Assembly: GCA_934359255.1 (NCBI GenBank)
Contig: CAKRLG010000004.1
Span: 1 to 64,000, forward strand
Direction: 5' to 3'
Length of the DNA: 64,000 bases
DNA from: an uncultured Ruminococcus sp.
Lineage (GTDB): Bacteria; Bacillota; Clostridia; Lachnospirales; Lachnospiraceae
Shown here piece by piece: positions 43,346 through 52,733 of the stretch (position 1 is its first letter; each line of letters begins with the position of its first letter). Under the pieces are notes generated by a model. That model was given only the letters and a program-made list of their open reading frames with translations. It made no database searches and was not told where the DNA came from. The position numbers and the translations under genes are program-made.

Positions 43346-43470
43346 GGAGAGGTAAGAAACATAATGTCTATATAATAATCCGGCACATCGTTTCATAAAG
43401 AACTGTATCCCGCGTGAATGAGACAGTTCTTTCGAAAACGATGTACCGGTAAGCTGTGGAGAAAAGAACA

Positions 43471-46404
43471 ATGTACAAAACTGGAAAAAAATTAGCCGTA
43501 TTATGTATAGGGATACTCGTGTTTTTGGGAATGTGGATGATACTGCCGGTACATTGCAGGGCCGCTGAAACGGAAAATAATAAAAAACAGACACAAACAG
43601 CGAAACAGGATAATTCCACACAACAGGAAACAGAAAAATCAGACACACAGACAAAAGAGCAGAAGATCATCCGTGTCGGGTCGTTTGAGGATACCTTCGA
43701 TTATGTGGATGCAAACGGCGTGAGAAGGGGATATGGCTACGAGCTCATGCAGGCTCTGGCAGGCTATACCGGATGGAAATTTGAGCATGTGCCATGTGAC
43801 TGGTCCAATTGTTTTGATAAGCTTGAAAATGGTGAGATTGATGTCATAGGTGATATCTCATACACCGATGAACGTGCACAGAAGATGCTTTTTTCAGATG
43901 AACCCATGGGGGAAGAAAAATATATTCTATATGCGGATCTGTCCGATATAGATATAGGGACGTCTGATTTCAAAGCTATGGACGGGAAACGTGTCGGTGT
44001 GCTCATGGATACAGAACCTGAAATCATGCTGACAGAGTGGGAGAATAAGAATGGTATACATACAGAGCATGTAAATGTGTATAATAATGACGATGTCGAA
44101 GAAAAATTAGCGAATCATGAGATTGACTGTTTTGTATCTTTGGAGGAATCCATCTGGTCTGAACAGGGAATATCATTTGTCACAACTATCGGTAAATCAG
44201 GTATATACTTTGCAATAAATAAAGAACGAAACGATATCAAGACAGAGCTGGATTGTGCTATGCGCAAGCTGGATCAGGATAGTCCTTTTTTTAAGGCAGA
44301 CCTGTATAAGAAGTGCTTTACCCTTGATTATAATCAGAGTCTTACAGGCGGAGAAAAGTCCTGGGTGGAAGAACATGGTGACATCCGGATGGGATTTATA
44401 AATAATGATCCGGCGATCTTTTCTCTGGATCAAGGGACTGGAAAGCTTACCGGTATGCTGGCAGAATACATTTCTTATGCCAAAGACTGCCTGGGAAATC
44501 AGATGCTGGAATTTAATATACAGGATTATGATGACTATGAGGAAATGCTTCAGGCTTTACAGGAAAAAGAGATTGACGTGATTTTTTATGCCGGCAGAAA
44601 TCCCGATCTTGCAGAAAAAAAGGGATATGCGCTTACCAATACTGCGTGGACCTATAGTCTGATGGCGGTAACTGACGAGAAAAATTTCGACGAAGATAAG
44701 GTGTATACAGTAGCTGTTCCAAAGGAAAAAGATGCCTTAAAACAGCATATTGCTTTCAGCTATCCACAATGGAAGCTTGTAGATTGTGATTCGCTTGATG
44801 ATGCTGCAGATATGATCAAGAATGAAAAAGCAGACTGTTTCCTTATGGGAGCAAGTCAGGCGATGATATATGATAACCGTCAGAATTTCAAAAGTGTTCC
44901 ACTTACAAAAACAATGGAGGCATGCTTTGCAGTAAGAGGTGGAGAGGCCACTCTTTTGTCGATACTGAATAAAACATTGAAGAGTATGCCGTCTGACATG
45001 CTTACAAGTGCACTTGCTATCTATGACAGTACTGCAGATAAGGTGACCTTCTCTGATTTTGTAAAAGACAATCTGCTTGTAGTCTTTATCACTGTAGTTT
45101 TTGCTGCCGCTGGTATCATTGGCATTATTCTCGTACTTTTAAGAAAGGCAAGAAAAGCAGAGGCTGCCGCAAAGCTTGCGGCAAGTAATACACAAAAGCT
45201 CAATGATAAACTGGAGATCGCTTTGGAAAAAGCAGAGGATGCCAGTCTTGCCAAGACCCGTTTTCTTAACAATATGTCTCATGACATCCGTACGCCTATG
45301 AATGCGATTCTGGGCTACGCACAGCTTATGGAGGATGAACTGAAAGGAAAAGAGTTGCCTGAAACTTCAGAACATTTGGAAAAGCTGCAGCAGTCGGGAA
45401 ATCTTCTGCTGTCAATCATAAATAATGTATTGGATATGGCTCGGATTGAGAGCGGAAGGATGGAAATTGATGAGAACTATGGTCGGATTGAAGATGTCCG
45501 GCAGACCTTATTTGAAATATTTGGTGATGAAGCAAAGAAAAAGAATATTGCACTTCATTATACGATAAATGTAGAGCATGAGCATATACTGACAGATAAT
45601 ACAAAGGTAAACGAAATATTTGTCAACATCCTGAGCAATGCCATAAAATATACTCCGGCCGGTGGTTCTGTTATGATAGATGTAGATGAATTACCCTGCG
45701 ATGAGCCCGGGTATATGATGACGAGAACCAGGGTGCGTGATACAGGAATCGGTATGAGTCAGGATTATCTGGAAAAGATTTTCGAGGCGTTTACACGTGA
45801 ACAGAACACCACAAAGAGTAAAATCGCAGGAACCGGACTGGGAATGTCGATCGTAAAGAAATATATTGATCTGCTTGGTGGGACAATACATGTGGAGAGT
45901 GAGCTTGGAAAGGGTACTACCTTTACGGTAACACTGAAACACAGGATAGCGGATGAAAGCTATTATGTAGAAAAACATGCTGAGACTACCGTAACAGGCA
46001 GTAAGATCCTTGAAGGAAGAAATATCCTTCTGGCAGAGGACAATGACCTGAATGCAGAGATTGCAGCGGCGATACTTGAGCGTGCCGGCTTTCATATAGA
46101 ACGTGTAGAGGATGGCATCCAGTGTGTAAACAGGATAGAGAAGATGCCGGCGGGAACATATGATATGATCCTTATGGATATCCAGATGCCCAAAATGGAC
46201 GGTTATAAAGCAACGCAGGCAATCAGACGCCTGCCGGATAGAGATAAGGCATGTATACCGATCATTGCAATGACGGCAAATGCATTTGAAGAAGATAAGA
46301 GAGAAGCTTTTGCAGCCGGCATGAACGGCCATATAGCAAAGCCGATCCAGGTTGACAAGCTGCTGTCGACATTAGCGGAAGTTATCATGCAACAAGAAAA
46401 GTAG
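43471..46404 (+). CDS. Membrane hybrid histidine kinase with two solute-binding sensor domains (BvgS-like)
   Basis: 977 residues. A signal peptide (about 8-28) precedes two family-3 solute-binding (PBPb) domains (about 70-285 and 300-530), which sense small ligands outside the cell. One membrane helix (about 535-558) is followed by HisKA (H604 in MSHDIRTPMNA), HATPase (NAIKYTPAGG, DTGIGMS, GTGLGMSIVKK) and a receiver (D903 in LMDIQMPKMDG). Expression is gated by the cyclic di-GMP riboswitch upstream. ATG 43471 has GGAG 9 nt before it; an in-frame GTG at 43456 does not. No response regulator is next to it. Confidence 0.93.
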   Translation: MYKTGKKLAVLCIGILVFLGMWMILPVHCRAAETENNKKQTQTAKQDNSTQQETEKSDTQTKEQKIIRVGSFEDTFDYVDANGVRRGYGYELMQALAGYTGWKFEHVPCDWSNCFDKLENGEIDVIGDISYTDERAQKMLFSDEPMGEEKYILYADLSDIDIGTSDFKAMDGKRVGVLMDTEPEIMLTEWENKNGIHTEHVNVYNNDDVEEKLANHEIDCFVSLEESIWSEQGISFVTTIGKSGIYFAINKERNDIKTELDCAMRKLDQDSPFFKADLYKKCFTLDYNQSLTGGEKSWVEEHGDIRMGFINNDPAIFSLDQGTGKLTGMLAEYISYAKDCLGNQMLEFNIQDYDDYEEMLQALQEKEIDVIFYAGRNPDLAEKKGYALTNTAWTYSLMAVTDEKNFDEDKVYTVAVPKEKDALKQHIAFSYPQWKLVDCDSLDDAADMIKNEKADCFLMGASQAMIYDNRQNFKSVPLTKTMEACFAVRGGEATLLSILNKTLKSMPSDMLTSALAIYDSTADKVTFSDFVKDNLLVVFITVVFAAAGIIGIILVLLRKARKAEAAAKLAASNTQKLNDKLEIALEKAEDASLAKTRFLNNMSHDIRTPMNAILGYAQLMEDELKGKELPETSEHLEKLQQSGNLLLSIINNVLDMARIESGRMEIDENYGRIEDVRQTLFEIFGDEAKKKNIALHYTINVEHEHILTDNTKVNEIFVNILSNAIKYTPAGGSVMIDVDELPCDEPGYMMTRTRVRDTGIGMSQDYLEKIFEAFTREQNTTKSKIAGTGLGMSIVKKYIDLLGGTIHVESELGKGTTFTVTLKHRIADESYYVEKHAETTVTGSKILEGRNILLAEDNDLNAEIAAAILERAGFHIERVEDGIQCVNRIEKMPAGTYDMILMDIQMPKMDGYKATQAIRRLPDRDKACIPIIAMTANAFEEDKREAFAAGMNGHIAKPIQVDKLLSTLAEVIMQQEK

Positions 46405-46412
46405 TAAGTGAA

Positions 46413-46496
46413 CAGACAGGTGAGTCTATTGCATTGATAGCTTCGGTAACAGTGATCATCGGATGGGTAATCTTACGAAAAAAGAAAATGGAATAA
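46413..46496 (+). pseudogene. Possible C-terminal sortase-signal remnant
   Basis: A short frame just after the kinase stop reads EQTGE, then a hydrophobic stretch IALIASVTVIIGWVIL and a basic tail RKKK before a stop. This is the layout of a cell-wall sorting signal (xPxTG-like) without the rest of a protein. It has no start of its own. Confidence 0.4.
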
Positions 46497-46508
46497 GGAA
46501 CATTGCGA

Positions 46509-46540
46509 GAACCTCTGTGGATCTTCCACAGGGGTTTTTC
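46509..46540 (+). terminator. Terminator after the hybrid kinase region
   Basis: AACCTCTGTGG pairs with CCACAGGGGTT, followed by TTTTT. Confidence 0.88.
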
Positions 46541-46586
46541 TGAATCGTTCTTTTTTGTTTAAAGCGCCAAAATAGCAATGTTTTAC

Positions 46587-46615
46587 TTGTATACAGTGAA
46601 ATATGAGAGTATACT
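46587..46615 (+). promoter_or_regulatory. Promoter of the second riboswitch transcript
   Basis: TTGTAT, 17-nt spacer, TATACT, about 40 nt before the riboswitch. Confidence 0.55.
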
Positions 46616-46654
46616 AAAATTATTTTTTTTTACAAATTTTGGAAATCAGTAATA

Positions 46655-46727
46655 GAAATAATCGGCAAAACAGACGAAAGTCTGTGACGCAAAGCTACAG
46701 GGCCTGTAAAATGGCAGCCAGTTGCAT
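46655..46727 (+). ncRNA. Second cyclic di-GMP-I (GEMM-I) riboswitch
   Basis: Same plan as the first: CGGCAAAAC, a CAGAC-GAAA-GTCTG stem, GACGCAAAGCTACAGGGCCTG and GGCAGCCAGTTGCA. G is again present at the specificity position. It is followed by a clean terminator hairpin. The gene beyond it is decayed, so this copy may have lost its target. Confidence 0.9.
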
Positions 46728-46738
46728 GAAATAAGATG

Positions 46739-46766
46739 CACTGTCTGTGGGACAGTGTTTTTGTTT
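46739..46766 (+). terminator. Expression-platform terminator of the second riboswitch
   Basis: CACTGTC pairs with GACAGTG, followed by TTTTTGTTTT. Confidence 0.88.
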
Positions 46767-46848
46767 TACAAAAAATTGCTTTCCTGTAAAGTCAAAAACG
46801 ATCCGCAAGGATGCACCAAGGTACATTCTTTGTTCTATTATAGATGCA

Positions 46849-47542
46849 ATGATCCAAATGATCCTGGATGGGCAATGTGGACAATTTAATCCCATCCTTC
46901 TTAAGTGTCTGAAAGAACTGAGCATTCAGTTTTCAAAAATGCTTGATAAGGAAATGAATGAAAATAGCTATTACCATGAAGTACAGAGACTTTCGAATGA
47001 AATACTCAGTGACAGATCTTTACCGAACAAAACCTATTCACAGGGTGTTGTCAAGGTCATGCAGGAAAAGATTGATTTCTTCAAATCCAACAGCGGCATG
47101 AATTCCATTGATTATAATGCAATTTCAGGTCAGTTAACGATACAAAACGGAAAACAGCAGATAGTATGTCAGAGAAATCATCCGAACTTTGATCTGTTGA
47201 AAGAATTCGGAGTAAATGAAGAAGATGTTCAACATATTCAGGTTTTATTACATCAGACATCTGTACAAAATAAAGAAATCTCTGTGCAGATAAAAGTGAC
47301 GGTGGAAGATAACAGTCAGATGTATAAATTGAAATTGCATACATTGTGGTCGCCTTTAAAGAAGAATGGATACATCGGAATCATTGGATATTTTGACACT
47401 GTAAAATAGAGAAATGCAAAGGAAACTCAGAGGAGGACAGAAAAAAGCTCTGGAATGCGGTATGGATGGATTTTTATCCAAACCGATTGTCATAGAGGAA
47501 TTGCTTTCTGCATTACAGAAGAATCTGTACGAATGTTTGTGA
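46849..47542 (+). pseudogene. Decayed two-component signalling gene under a cyclic di-GMP riboswitch
   Basis: The frame 46849-47409 begins inside a domain: MIQMILDGQCGQFNPILLKC is typical of the end of HD/GGDEF-type response-regulator modules. A PAS-like stretch follows (SGQLTIQNGKQQIVCQRNHP to GYIGIIGYFDTVK) and a stop. In another frame, 47444-47542 encodes the end of a receiver domain (KALECGMDGFLSKPIVIEEL, LLSALQKNL, stop). The start, the middle and any catalytic domain are missing. The upstream frame from 46747 begins inside the terminator and is not credible. Confidence 0.7.
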
Positions 47543-47602
47543 CGGGATATCATATCGCAGATAACAGATATAGAAGAGATGAAAGAAAACGGGAATCACC
47601 CC

Positions 47603-47632
47603 TTGACATCCCCAAATCTCATATACTACAAT
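47603..47632 (+). promoter_or_regulatory. SigA-type promoter of prfC
   Basis: TTGACA, 18-nt spacer, TACAAT, about 110 nt upstream of prfC. A TCCGGTT/AACCGGA hairpin lies in the leader (47657-47689). Confidence 0.6.
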
Positions 47633-47740
47633 ATCTACCGTATGAGCAAAAAACCAATCCGGTTTCTACATATATATAAGCAACCGGACTTCAAATAACA
47701 AACCAACAAAAACCAATTCGAAAAATGGAGGAAAACCCCT

Positions 47741-49333
47741 GTGACAGATTACACAAAAGAAATTCAAAAACGGCGAACCTTCGCCATCATATCCCACCCA
47801 GATGCCGGTAAAACCACTCTGACGGAAAAATTCCTTCTCTACGGCGGTGCCATCAATCTCGCCGGAAGCGTAAAAGGAAAAGCAACTGCCCGCCACGCGG
47901 TATCCGACTGGATGGAAATCGAAAAAGAACGAGGAATCTCCGTAACCTCCTCCGTACTCCAGTTCAACTACGATGGTTACTGCATCAACATCCTGGATAC
48001 CCCGGGACATCAGGACTTCTCCGAAGATACTTATCGAACCCTGATGGCAGCCGATTCTGCTGTGATGGTCATCGATGCGTCCAAAGGAGTGGAGGCGCAG
48101 ACCAGAAAACTTTTCAAAGTCTGTGCCATGCGCCACATCCCGATCTTCACCTTCATCAATAAGATGGACCGTGATGCCAACGATACCTTTGAACTTTTAG
48201 ATGATATTGAAAAAGAGCTGGGTATCCCCACCTGCCCGGTCAACTGGCCGATCGGATCCGGAAAAAAATTCCGCGGTGTCTACGACAGAGATACCAGAAA
48301 AGTCCTGACCTTCTCCGATACCATGAAAGGAACCAAAGAAGGCCATATCGAAGAAATTGATGTTGAGGATGCAAAGATCGATGAGGTCATGGATCCGGAT
48401 CAGAAAGAACAGCTGATGGACGAAATCGAACTTTTAGATGGCGCAAGTGCGGAATTTGACATGGAGGCTGTAAGCTGTGGAAAACTTTCCCCGGTATTCT
48501 TCGGATCTGCCCTGACAAACTTCGGTGTGGAAACCTTCCTGCAGCATTTCCTGACCATGACCACTTCACCGCTGCCAAGAACGGCAGACTGTGGCGTGAT
48601 CGATCCGATGACGGAAGATTTTTCTGCATTTGTCTTCAAGATCCAGGCCAATATGAACAAGGCTCACAGAGACCGAATCGCATTCATGCGTATCTGCTCC
48701 GGTAAATTTGATGCCGGAATGGAGGTTTATCATGTACAGGGCGATAAAAAAATGCGACTGTCCCAGCCACAGCAGATGATGGCACAGGATCGTCATATCG
48801 TGGAAGAAGCTTATGCGGGAGATATCATCGGTGTCTTTGACCCGGGTATCTTCTCTATCGGAGATACTGTATGTACACCGGGCAATAAATTTGCCTATGA
48901 AGGAATTCCGACTTTTGCACCGGAACATTTTGCAAGAGTCCGTCTGTTAGACAGCATGAAACGAAAACAGTTCGTCAAAGGTGTCAACCAGATTGCTCAG
49001 GAAGGAGCCATCCAGATCTTCCAGGAATACATGGGAGGAATGGAAGAGATCATCGTCGGAGTTGTGGGTGTTCTGCAGTTCGATGTGTTAAAATACCGCC
49101 TGGAAAATGAATACAACGTAGATATCCGTCTGGAAAATCTGCCATATGAACACATCCGCTGGATCGCAAACAAAGAAGAAATCGATGTGGAAAAACTGAC
49201 CGGAACCTCTGATATGAAGAAGGTAAAAGATATGAAAGGCAATCCTCTGCTCCTGTTTGTAAACTCCTGGAGTGTGGGAATGACACTTGATCGAAACGAA
49301 AATCTGAAACTGGAAGAATTCAGTAAAAACTAA
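47741..49333 (+). CDS. prfC: Peptide chain release factor 3
   Basis: 530 residues, a GTPase that recycles release factors 1 and 2 from the ribosome. G1 SHPDAGKTTLTEK, G3 LDTPGHQDF and G4 NKMDRD are present, together with the RF3 start KRRTFAIISHPDAGK. Length fits RF3. GTG start 47741 follows TGGAGG. The gene is GC-richer in third positions (many C) than its neighbours, which may reflect high expression or a different history. Confidence 0.95.
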   Translation: MTDYTKEIQKRRTFAIISHPDAGKTTLTEKFLLYGGAINLAGSVKGKATARHAVSDWMEIEKERGISVTSSVLQFNYDGYCINILDTPGHQDFSEDTYRTLMAADSAVMVIDASKGVEAQTRKLFKVCAMRHIPIFTFINKMDRDANDTFELLDDIEKELGIPTCPVNWPIGSGKKFRGVYDRDTRKVLTFSDTMKGTKEGHIEEIDVEDAKIDEVMDPDQKEQLMDEIELLDGASAEFDMEAVSCGKLSPVFFGSALTNFGVETFLQHFLTMTTSPLPRTADCGVIDPMTEDFSAFVFKIQANMNKAHRDRIAFMRICSGKFDAGMEVYHVQGDKKMRLSQPQQMMAQDRHIVEEAYAGDIIGVFDPGIFSIGDTVCTPGNKFAYEGIPTFAPEHFARVRLLDSMKRKQFVKGVNQIAQEGAIQIFQEYMGGMEEIIVGVVGVLQFDVLKYRLENEYNVDIRLENLPYEHIRWIANKEEIDVEKLTGTSDMKKVKDMKGNPLLLFVNSWSVGMTLDRNENLKLEEFSKN

Positions 49334-49448
49334 GGCAATCCCCCTTTCATTTTATGCAAATTTTTGATATAATAAATATAAATAATGGTTTCTGGCTGAA
49401 AAATCAGAAAACAGCCGGGGAAACTCTTGAGTATAAGGAGGGTTTGAA

Positions 49449-49841
49449 ATGACAGATAATAAAAAAGATATGCGTGATACGTATACCATATATGACGATC
49501 AGACCATTGGAAAAGTACAGATTGCAGACGAGGTTGTGGCAATTATCGCAGGTCTGGCAGCTACCGAAGTAGAAGGTGTGGCTTCTATGGCAGGAAATAT
49601 TACCAACGAACTGGTTGGGAAACTGGGTATGAAAAACCTGTCCAAAGGTGTGAAAGTAGATGTTCTGGAGAACGTGGTATGCGTGAATCTGAACCTGAAT
49701 CTGGAATATGGATACAGTATTCCGGAAACCTGTAAAAAAGTACAGGAAAAGGTAAAAACAGCCATTGAAAATATGACTGGTCTGGAAGTTTCCGATGTAA
49801 ACATCAGCATTGCCGGTGTGGCACTGGAAGAGGAAAAATAA
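49449..49841 (+). CDS. Asp23/Gls24-family envelope stress protein
   Basis: 130 residues. Typical stretches: VQIADEVVAIIAGLAATEVEG, then VCVNLNLNLEYGYSIPE and GLEVSDVNISIAGV. The family is cytosolic and linked to cell-envelope homeostasis. It opens the conserved clostridial order asp23-nusB-xseA. A TATAAT box lies at 49368-49373. ATG 49449 follows AAGGAGGG. Confidence 0.93.
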   Translation: MTDNKKDMRDTYTIYDDQTIGKVQIADEVVAIIAGLAATEVEGVASMAGNITNELVGKLGMKNLSKGVKVDVLENVVCVNLNLNLEYGYSIPETCKKVQEKVKTAIENMTGLEVSDVNISIAGVALEEEK

Positions 49842-49920
49842 AATAGAACGCAGGACGGAAGGAAAGGGGGTCTGGATGAAGGCTCCCTTTTTTACTACTG
49901 GCGAATATGAGGAGAGAACC

Positions 49921-50331
49921 ATGGGAAGAAGAGAATTAAGAGAAAGCATTTTTCAGCTGCTGTTCATGACAGAATTTAACGACAATCAGGAGATGGCAGA
50001 ACAGAAACAACTGTATCTGGAAACAATCGAAGATATTCAGGAAAAGGATCAGAGTTATATTCAGGAAAAATTTGAAAAAATCCGTGAAAAACTGCCGGAG
50101 ATCGATGCAGCACTGAACGAGGCAAGTAAAGGATGGAAAACCAGCCGCATGGGTAAAGTAGAACTTTCTATCCTGCGTCTGGCAGTCTATGAACTGCGTT
50201 ACGATGACGATGTACCCGGGAAAGTAGCAATCAACGAAGCGGTAGAACTGGCGAAAAAATTCGGCGGCAGCGAAGCTCCGGCATTTATCAACGGTGTACT
50301 CGGAAAACTGGCAAAAGAAGCTGATGAGTAA
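49921..50331 (+). CDS. nusB: Transcription antitermination factor NusB
   Basis: 136 residues. It binds boxA RNA with NusE (S10) for rRNA antitermination. The start GRRELRESIFQLLFMTEF and the C-terminal AINEAVELAKKFGGSEAPAF, FINGVLGKL are diagnostic. ATG 49921 follows GAGGAGAG. An in-frame ATG at 49876 also follows a G-rich site but adds a non-conserved tail. It overlaps xseA by 8 nt. Confidence 0.95.
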   Translation: MGRRELRESIFQLLFMTEFNDNQEMAEQKQLYLETIEDIQEKDQSYIQEKFEKIREKLPEIDAALNEASKGWKTSRMGKVELSILRLAVYELRYDDDVPGKVAINEAVELAKKFGGSEAPAFINGVLGKLAKEADE

Positions 50332-51568
50332 TGTATATTCCGTAGAGCAGGTTAACAGATATATTAAAAATATGTTCACCCAGGACTTTATGCTGAGCCG
50401 GATCTCTGTAGGTGGTGAGGTAAGCAACTGCAAATATCACAGTTCCGGACATATCTATTTTTCCCTGAAGGATGGCAGTGGTTCTCTGGCCTGTGTGATG
50501 TTTGCGGGGCAGAGAAAAGGATTGGCATTCTCCATGAAAAATGGTGACCGGGTGGTTGTTACGGGCAGTGTGGATGTATACGAACGGGACGGAAAATACC
50601 AGATGTATGCAAGAAAAATCACACTGGAAGGTGCCGGGATTCTTTATGAACGGTTTCTTGCATTAAAAGAAGAACTGGAAGAGATGGGAATGTTCGCACC
50701 GGAGTACAAGCAGCCGATCCCTTCATTTATCAAAACACTGGGTGTAGTGACTGCGCCAACCGGTGCAGTTATTCAGGATATCCGAAATGTAACCGCCCGG
50801 AGAAATCCCTATGTGCAGATCATTCTCTACCCGGCGCAGGTGCAGGGAGAGGGTGCGGCAGAGAGTATCGTGGAAGGAATCGAAGCACTGGATCAGCTTG
50901 GCGTGGATGTGATCATTGTCGGCCGTGGCGGAGGATCCATGGAAGATCTGTGGGCATTTAATGAAGAAAGCGTGGCAAGAGCAATTTTTAACTGTTCCAC
51001 GCCGGTCATTTCTGCGGTAGGTCATGAGACAGATGTGACCATCGCCGATTATGTGGCGGATCTTCGAGCACCGACACCGTCGGCGGCAGCGGAACTTGCC
51101 GTGTTCGATTATCTCGGCTGGCAGGAACTGCTTGCGGGCTATGTGCGGAGACTGGAGCTTTCTATGGACAGCAAACTGGAGATGACCAGACAGAAACTGA
51201 CTGAGAAGGCAGCACGTCTGGCGTATCTCAGTCCTGAAAACCAGATCCGGGAGAAACGGATGTATCTGCTGCGGTCGGAAGAGAAACTTACCGAGCGGAT
51301 GGAAAAGAAGCTGCAGATGGAGAAAACAAGACTGTATCTGTATGCGGAACGGTTGCGCGGCGTATCTCCACTCGAAAAACTGCAGCAGGGACTCGGCTAT
51401 ATGGAACATGAGGACGGAACCCGAATCTCTTCGGTAAACCAGGTTACGGTGGGAGAACGGATGAAAACTTATGTGAAAGATGGTGTGATCTGGTCGAATG
51501 TAGAAAAAACAGAGCATTCAGAGGAATGGAATGCCAGTAGAGACAAAGAACCGGATAACTGTGAATAG
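50324..51568 (+). CDS. xseA: Exodeoxyribonuclease VII large subunit
   Basis: 414 residues. An N-terminal OB fold (YSVEQVNRYIKNMF, GGEVSNCKYHSSGHIYFSLK) precedes the catalytic domain (VVTAPTGAVIQDI, VGRGGGSMEDLWAFNEE, SAVGHETDVTIADYVADLRA, APTPSAAAEL) and a C-terminal coiled coil. Together with XseB it degrades single-stranded DNA. ATG 50324 lies in the end of nusB. Confidence 0.95.
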   Translation: MSNVYSVEQVNRYIKNMFTQDFMLSRISVGGEVSNCKYHSSGHIYFSLKDGSGSLACVMFAGQRKGLAFSMKNGDRVVVTGSVDVYERDGKYQMYARKITLEGAGILYERFLALKEELEEMGMFAPEYKQPIPSFIKTLGVVTAPTGAVIQDIRNVTARRNPYVQIILYPAQVQGEGAAESIVEGIEALDQLGVDVIIVGRGGGSMEDLWAFNEESVARAIFNCSTPVISAVGHETDVTIADYVADLRAPTPSAAAELAVFDYLGWQELLAGYVRRLELSMDSKLEMTRQKLTEKAARLAYLSPENQIREKRMYLLRSEEKLTERMEKKLQMEKTRLYLYAERLRGVSPLEKLQQGLGYMEHEDGTRISSVNQVTVGERMKTYVKDGVIWSNVEKTEHSEEWNASRDKEPDNCE

Positions 51569-51610
51569 CTGTCACTGACAGGTATTAGAAATAGAAAAGA
51601 GACAGAGCAT

Positions 51611-51799
51611 ATGCCAAGAAAAACAGTAAGCATGGAAGAGGCGTTTCAGGAACTGGATGCGATCCTGGAACAGCTGGAAGGAAAAGATATTTCACTGGAA
51701 GATTCTTTTGCCTTATATCAGAAAGGTATGGAACTGGTGAAAACGTGTAATAGTAAGATTGACACAGTAGAGAAAAAGATGATAACAATTACAAAATGA
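51611..51799 (+). CDS. xseB: Exodeoxyribonuclease VII small subunit
   Basis: 62 residues, the normal XseB length: MEEAFQELDAILEQLEGKDI, SLEDSFALYQKGMELV. It binds the XseA coiled coil. 42 nt after xseA. Confidence 0.94.
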   Translation: MPRKTVSMEEAFQELDAILEQLEGKDISLEDSFALYQKGMELVKTCNSKIDTVEKKMITITK

Positions 51800-51830
51800 G
51801 AAAAGATATCCCGTAAGGTTGGTGAACAGA

Positions 51831-52718
51831 GTGAACTTTGAAAAAGAATTACAGGAAAAAAAACAGCACTGCGAAAGTATCATCCGAACATATCTTCCAA
51901 AAGAAGAGGGATTTGCCGCACAGCTGGCAGAAGCTATGAATTACAGTATGGAGGCCGGGGGAAAACGACTGCGTCCGATCCTGATGGGAGAGACATATCG
52001 GATGTTTGGAGGAACATCAGTTATCATAGAGCCGTTTCAGGCGGCGATGGAGATGATCCATACTTCTTCTCTGATTCACGATGATCTTCCGGCAATTGAC
52101 AATGATATGTACCGCAGAGGAAAAAAGACGACCCATGCGGTATACGGGGAAGCGCTGGGAATTTTAAGCGGAGATGCATTATTGAATTATGCATATGAGA
52201 CAGCTAGCAGGGCATTTTCCCTGGAGCCGGAGAATCCGGCGATTGGAAAAGCCATGGCGTTACTTACGAGAAAGACCGGTATATATGGGATGCTCGGGGG
52301 ACAGAGTGTGGATGTGACCAACGAAGGAAAACCCATGGAGCGTCAGATGCTGGATTATATATATGAAAACAAAACCTCGGCTCTGATTGAGGCTTCCCTG
52401 ATGGTGGGAGCGATTCTGGCAGGAGCCACAGAGGAAGAGAACACGCAGATGGAACAGATCGGCAGTAAAGTAGGGCTGGCGTTCCAGATCCGGGACGATA
52501 TCCTGGATGTGACAAGCACGGAAGAAGAACTGGGAAAACCGATTCACAGCGATGAAAAGAATCAGAAACAGACCTATGTGACACTTCGCGGACTTGAGGG
52601 TGCGGCGGAGGACGTGGAGAGAATTTCAGAGGAAGCACTGGAACTTCTGGATACATTTCCTCAGAAAAATGAATTTCTCCGGGAATTAATAGGATATCTG
52701 GTGAACAGGAGAAATTAA
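51831..52718 (+). CDS. ispA: Polyprenyl (farnesyl) diphosphate synthase
   Basis: 295 residues. It condenses isopentenyl diphosphate with allylic diphosphates, making farnesyl or geranylgeranyl diphosphate. The first Asp-rich motif is HDDLPAIDND, the second QIRDDILDV, with GGKRLRP near the N-terminus. It forms an isoprenoid unit with dxs. The start is GTG 51831 or GTG 51822; the former fits the family start (NFEKEL). Confidence 0.93.
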   Translation: MNFEKELQEKKQHCESIIRTYLPKEEGFAAQLAEAMNYSMEAGGKRLRPILMGETYRMFGGTSVIIEPFQAAMEMIHTSSLIHDDLPAIDNDMYRRGKKTTHAVYGEALGILSGDALLNYAYETASRAFSLEPENPAIGKAMALLTRKTGIYGMLGGQSVDVTNEGKPMERQMLDYIYENKTSALIEASLMVGAILAGATEEENTQMEQIGSKVGLAFQIRDDILDVTSTEEELGKPIHSDEKNQKQTYVTLRGLEGAAEDVERISEEALELLDTFPQKNEFLRELIGYLVNRRN

Positions 52719-52733
52719 AAAGGATGAATGCGT

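Noticed and set aside
46747..46848. N-terminal extension of the decayed signalling gene
   Set aside because: It would start inside the riboswitch terminator stem, and the residues look random.
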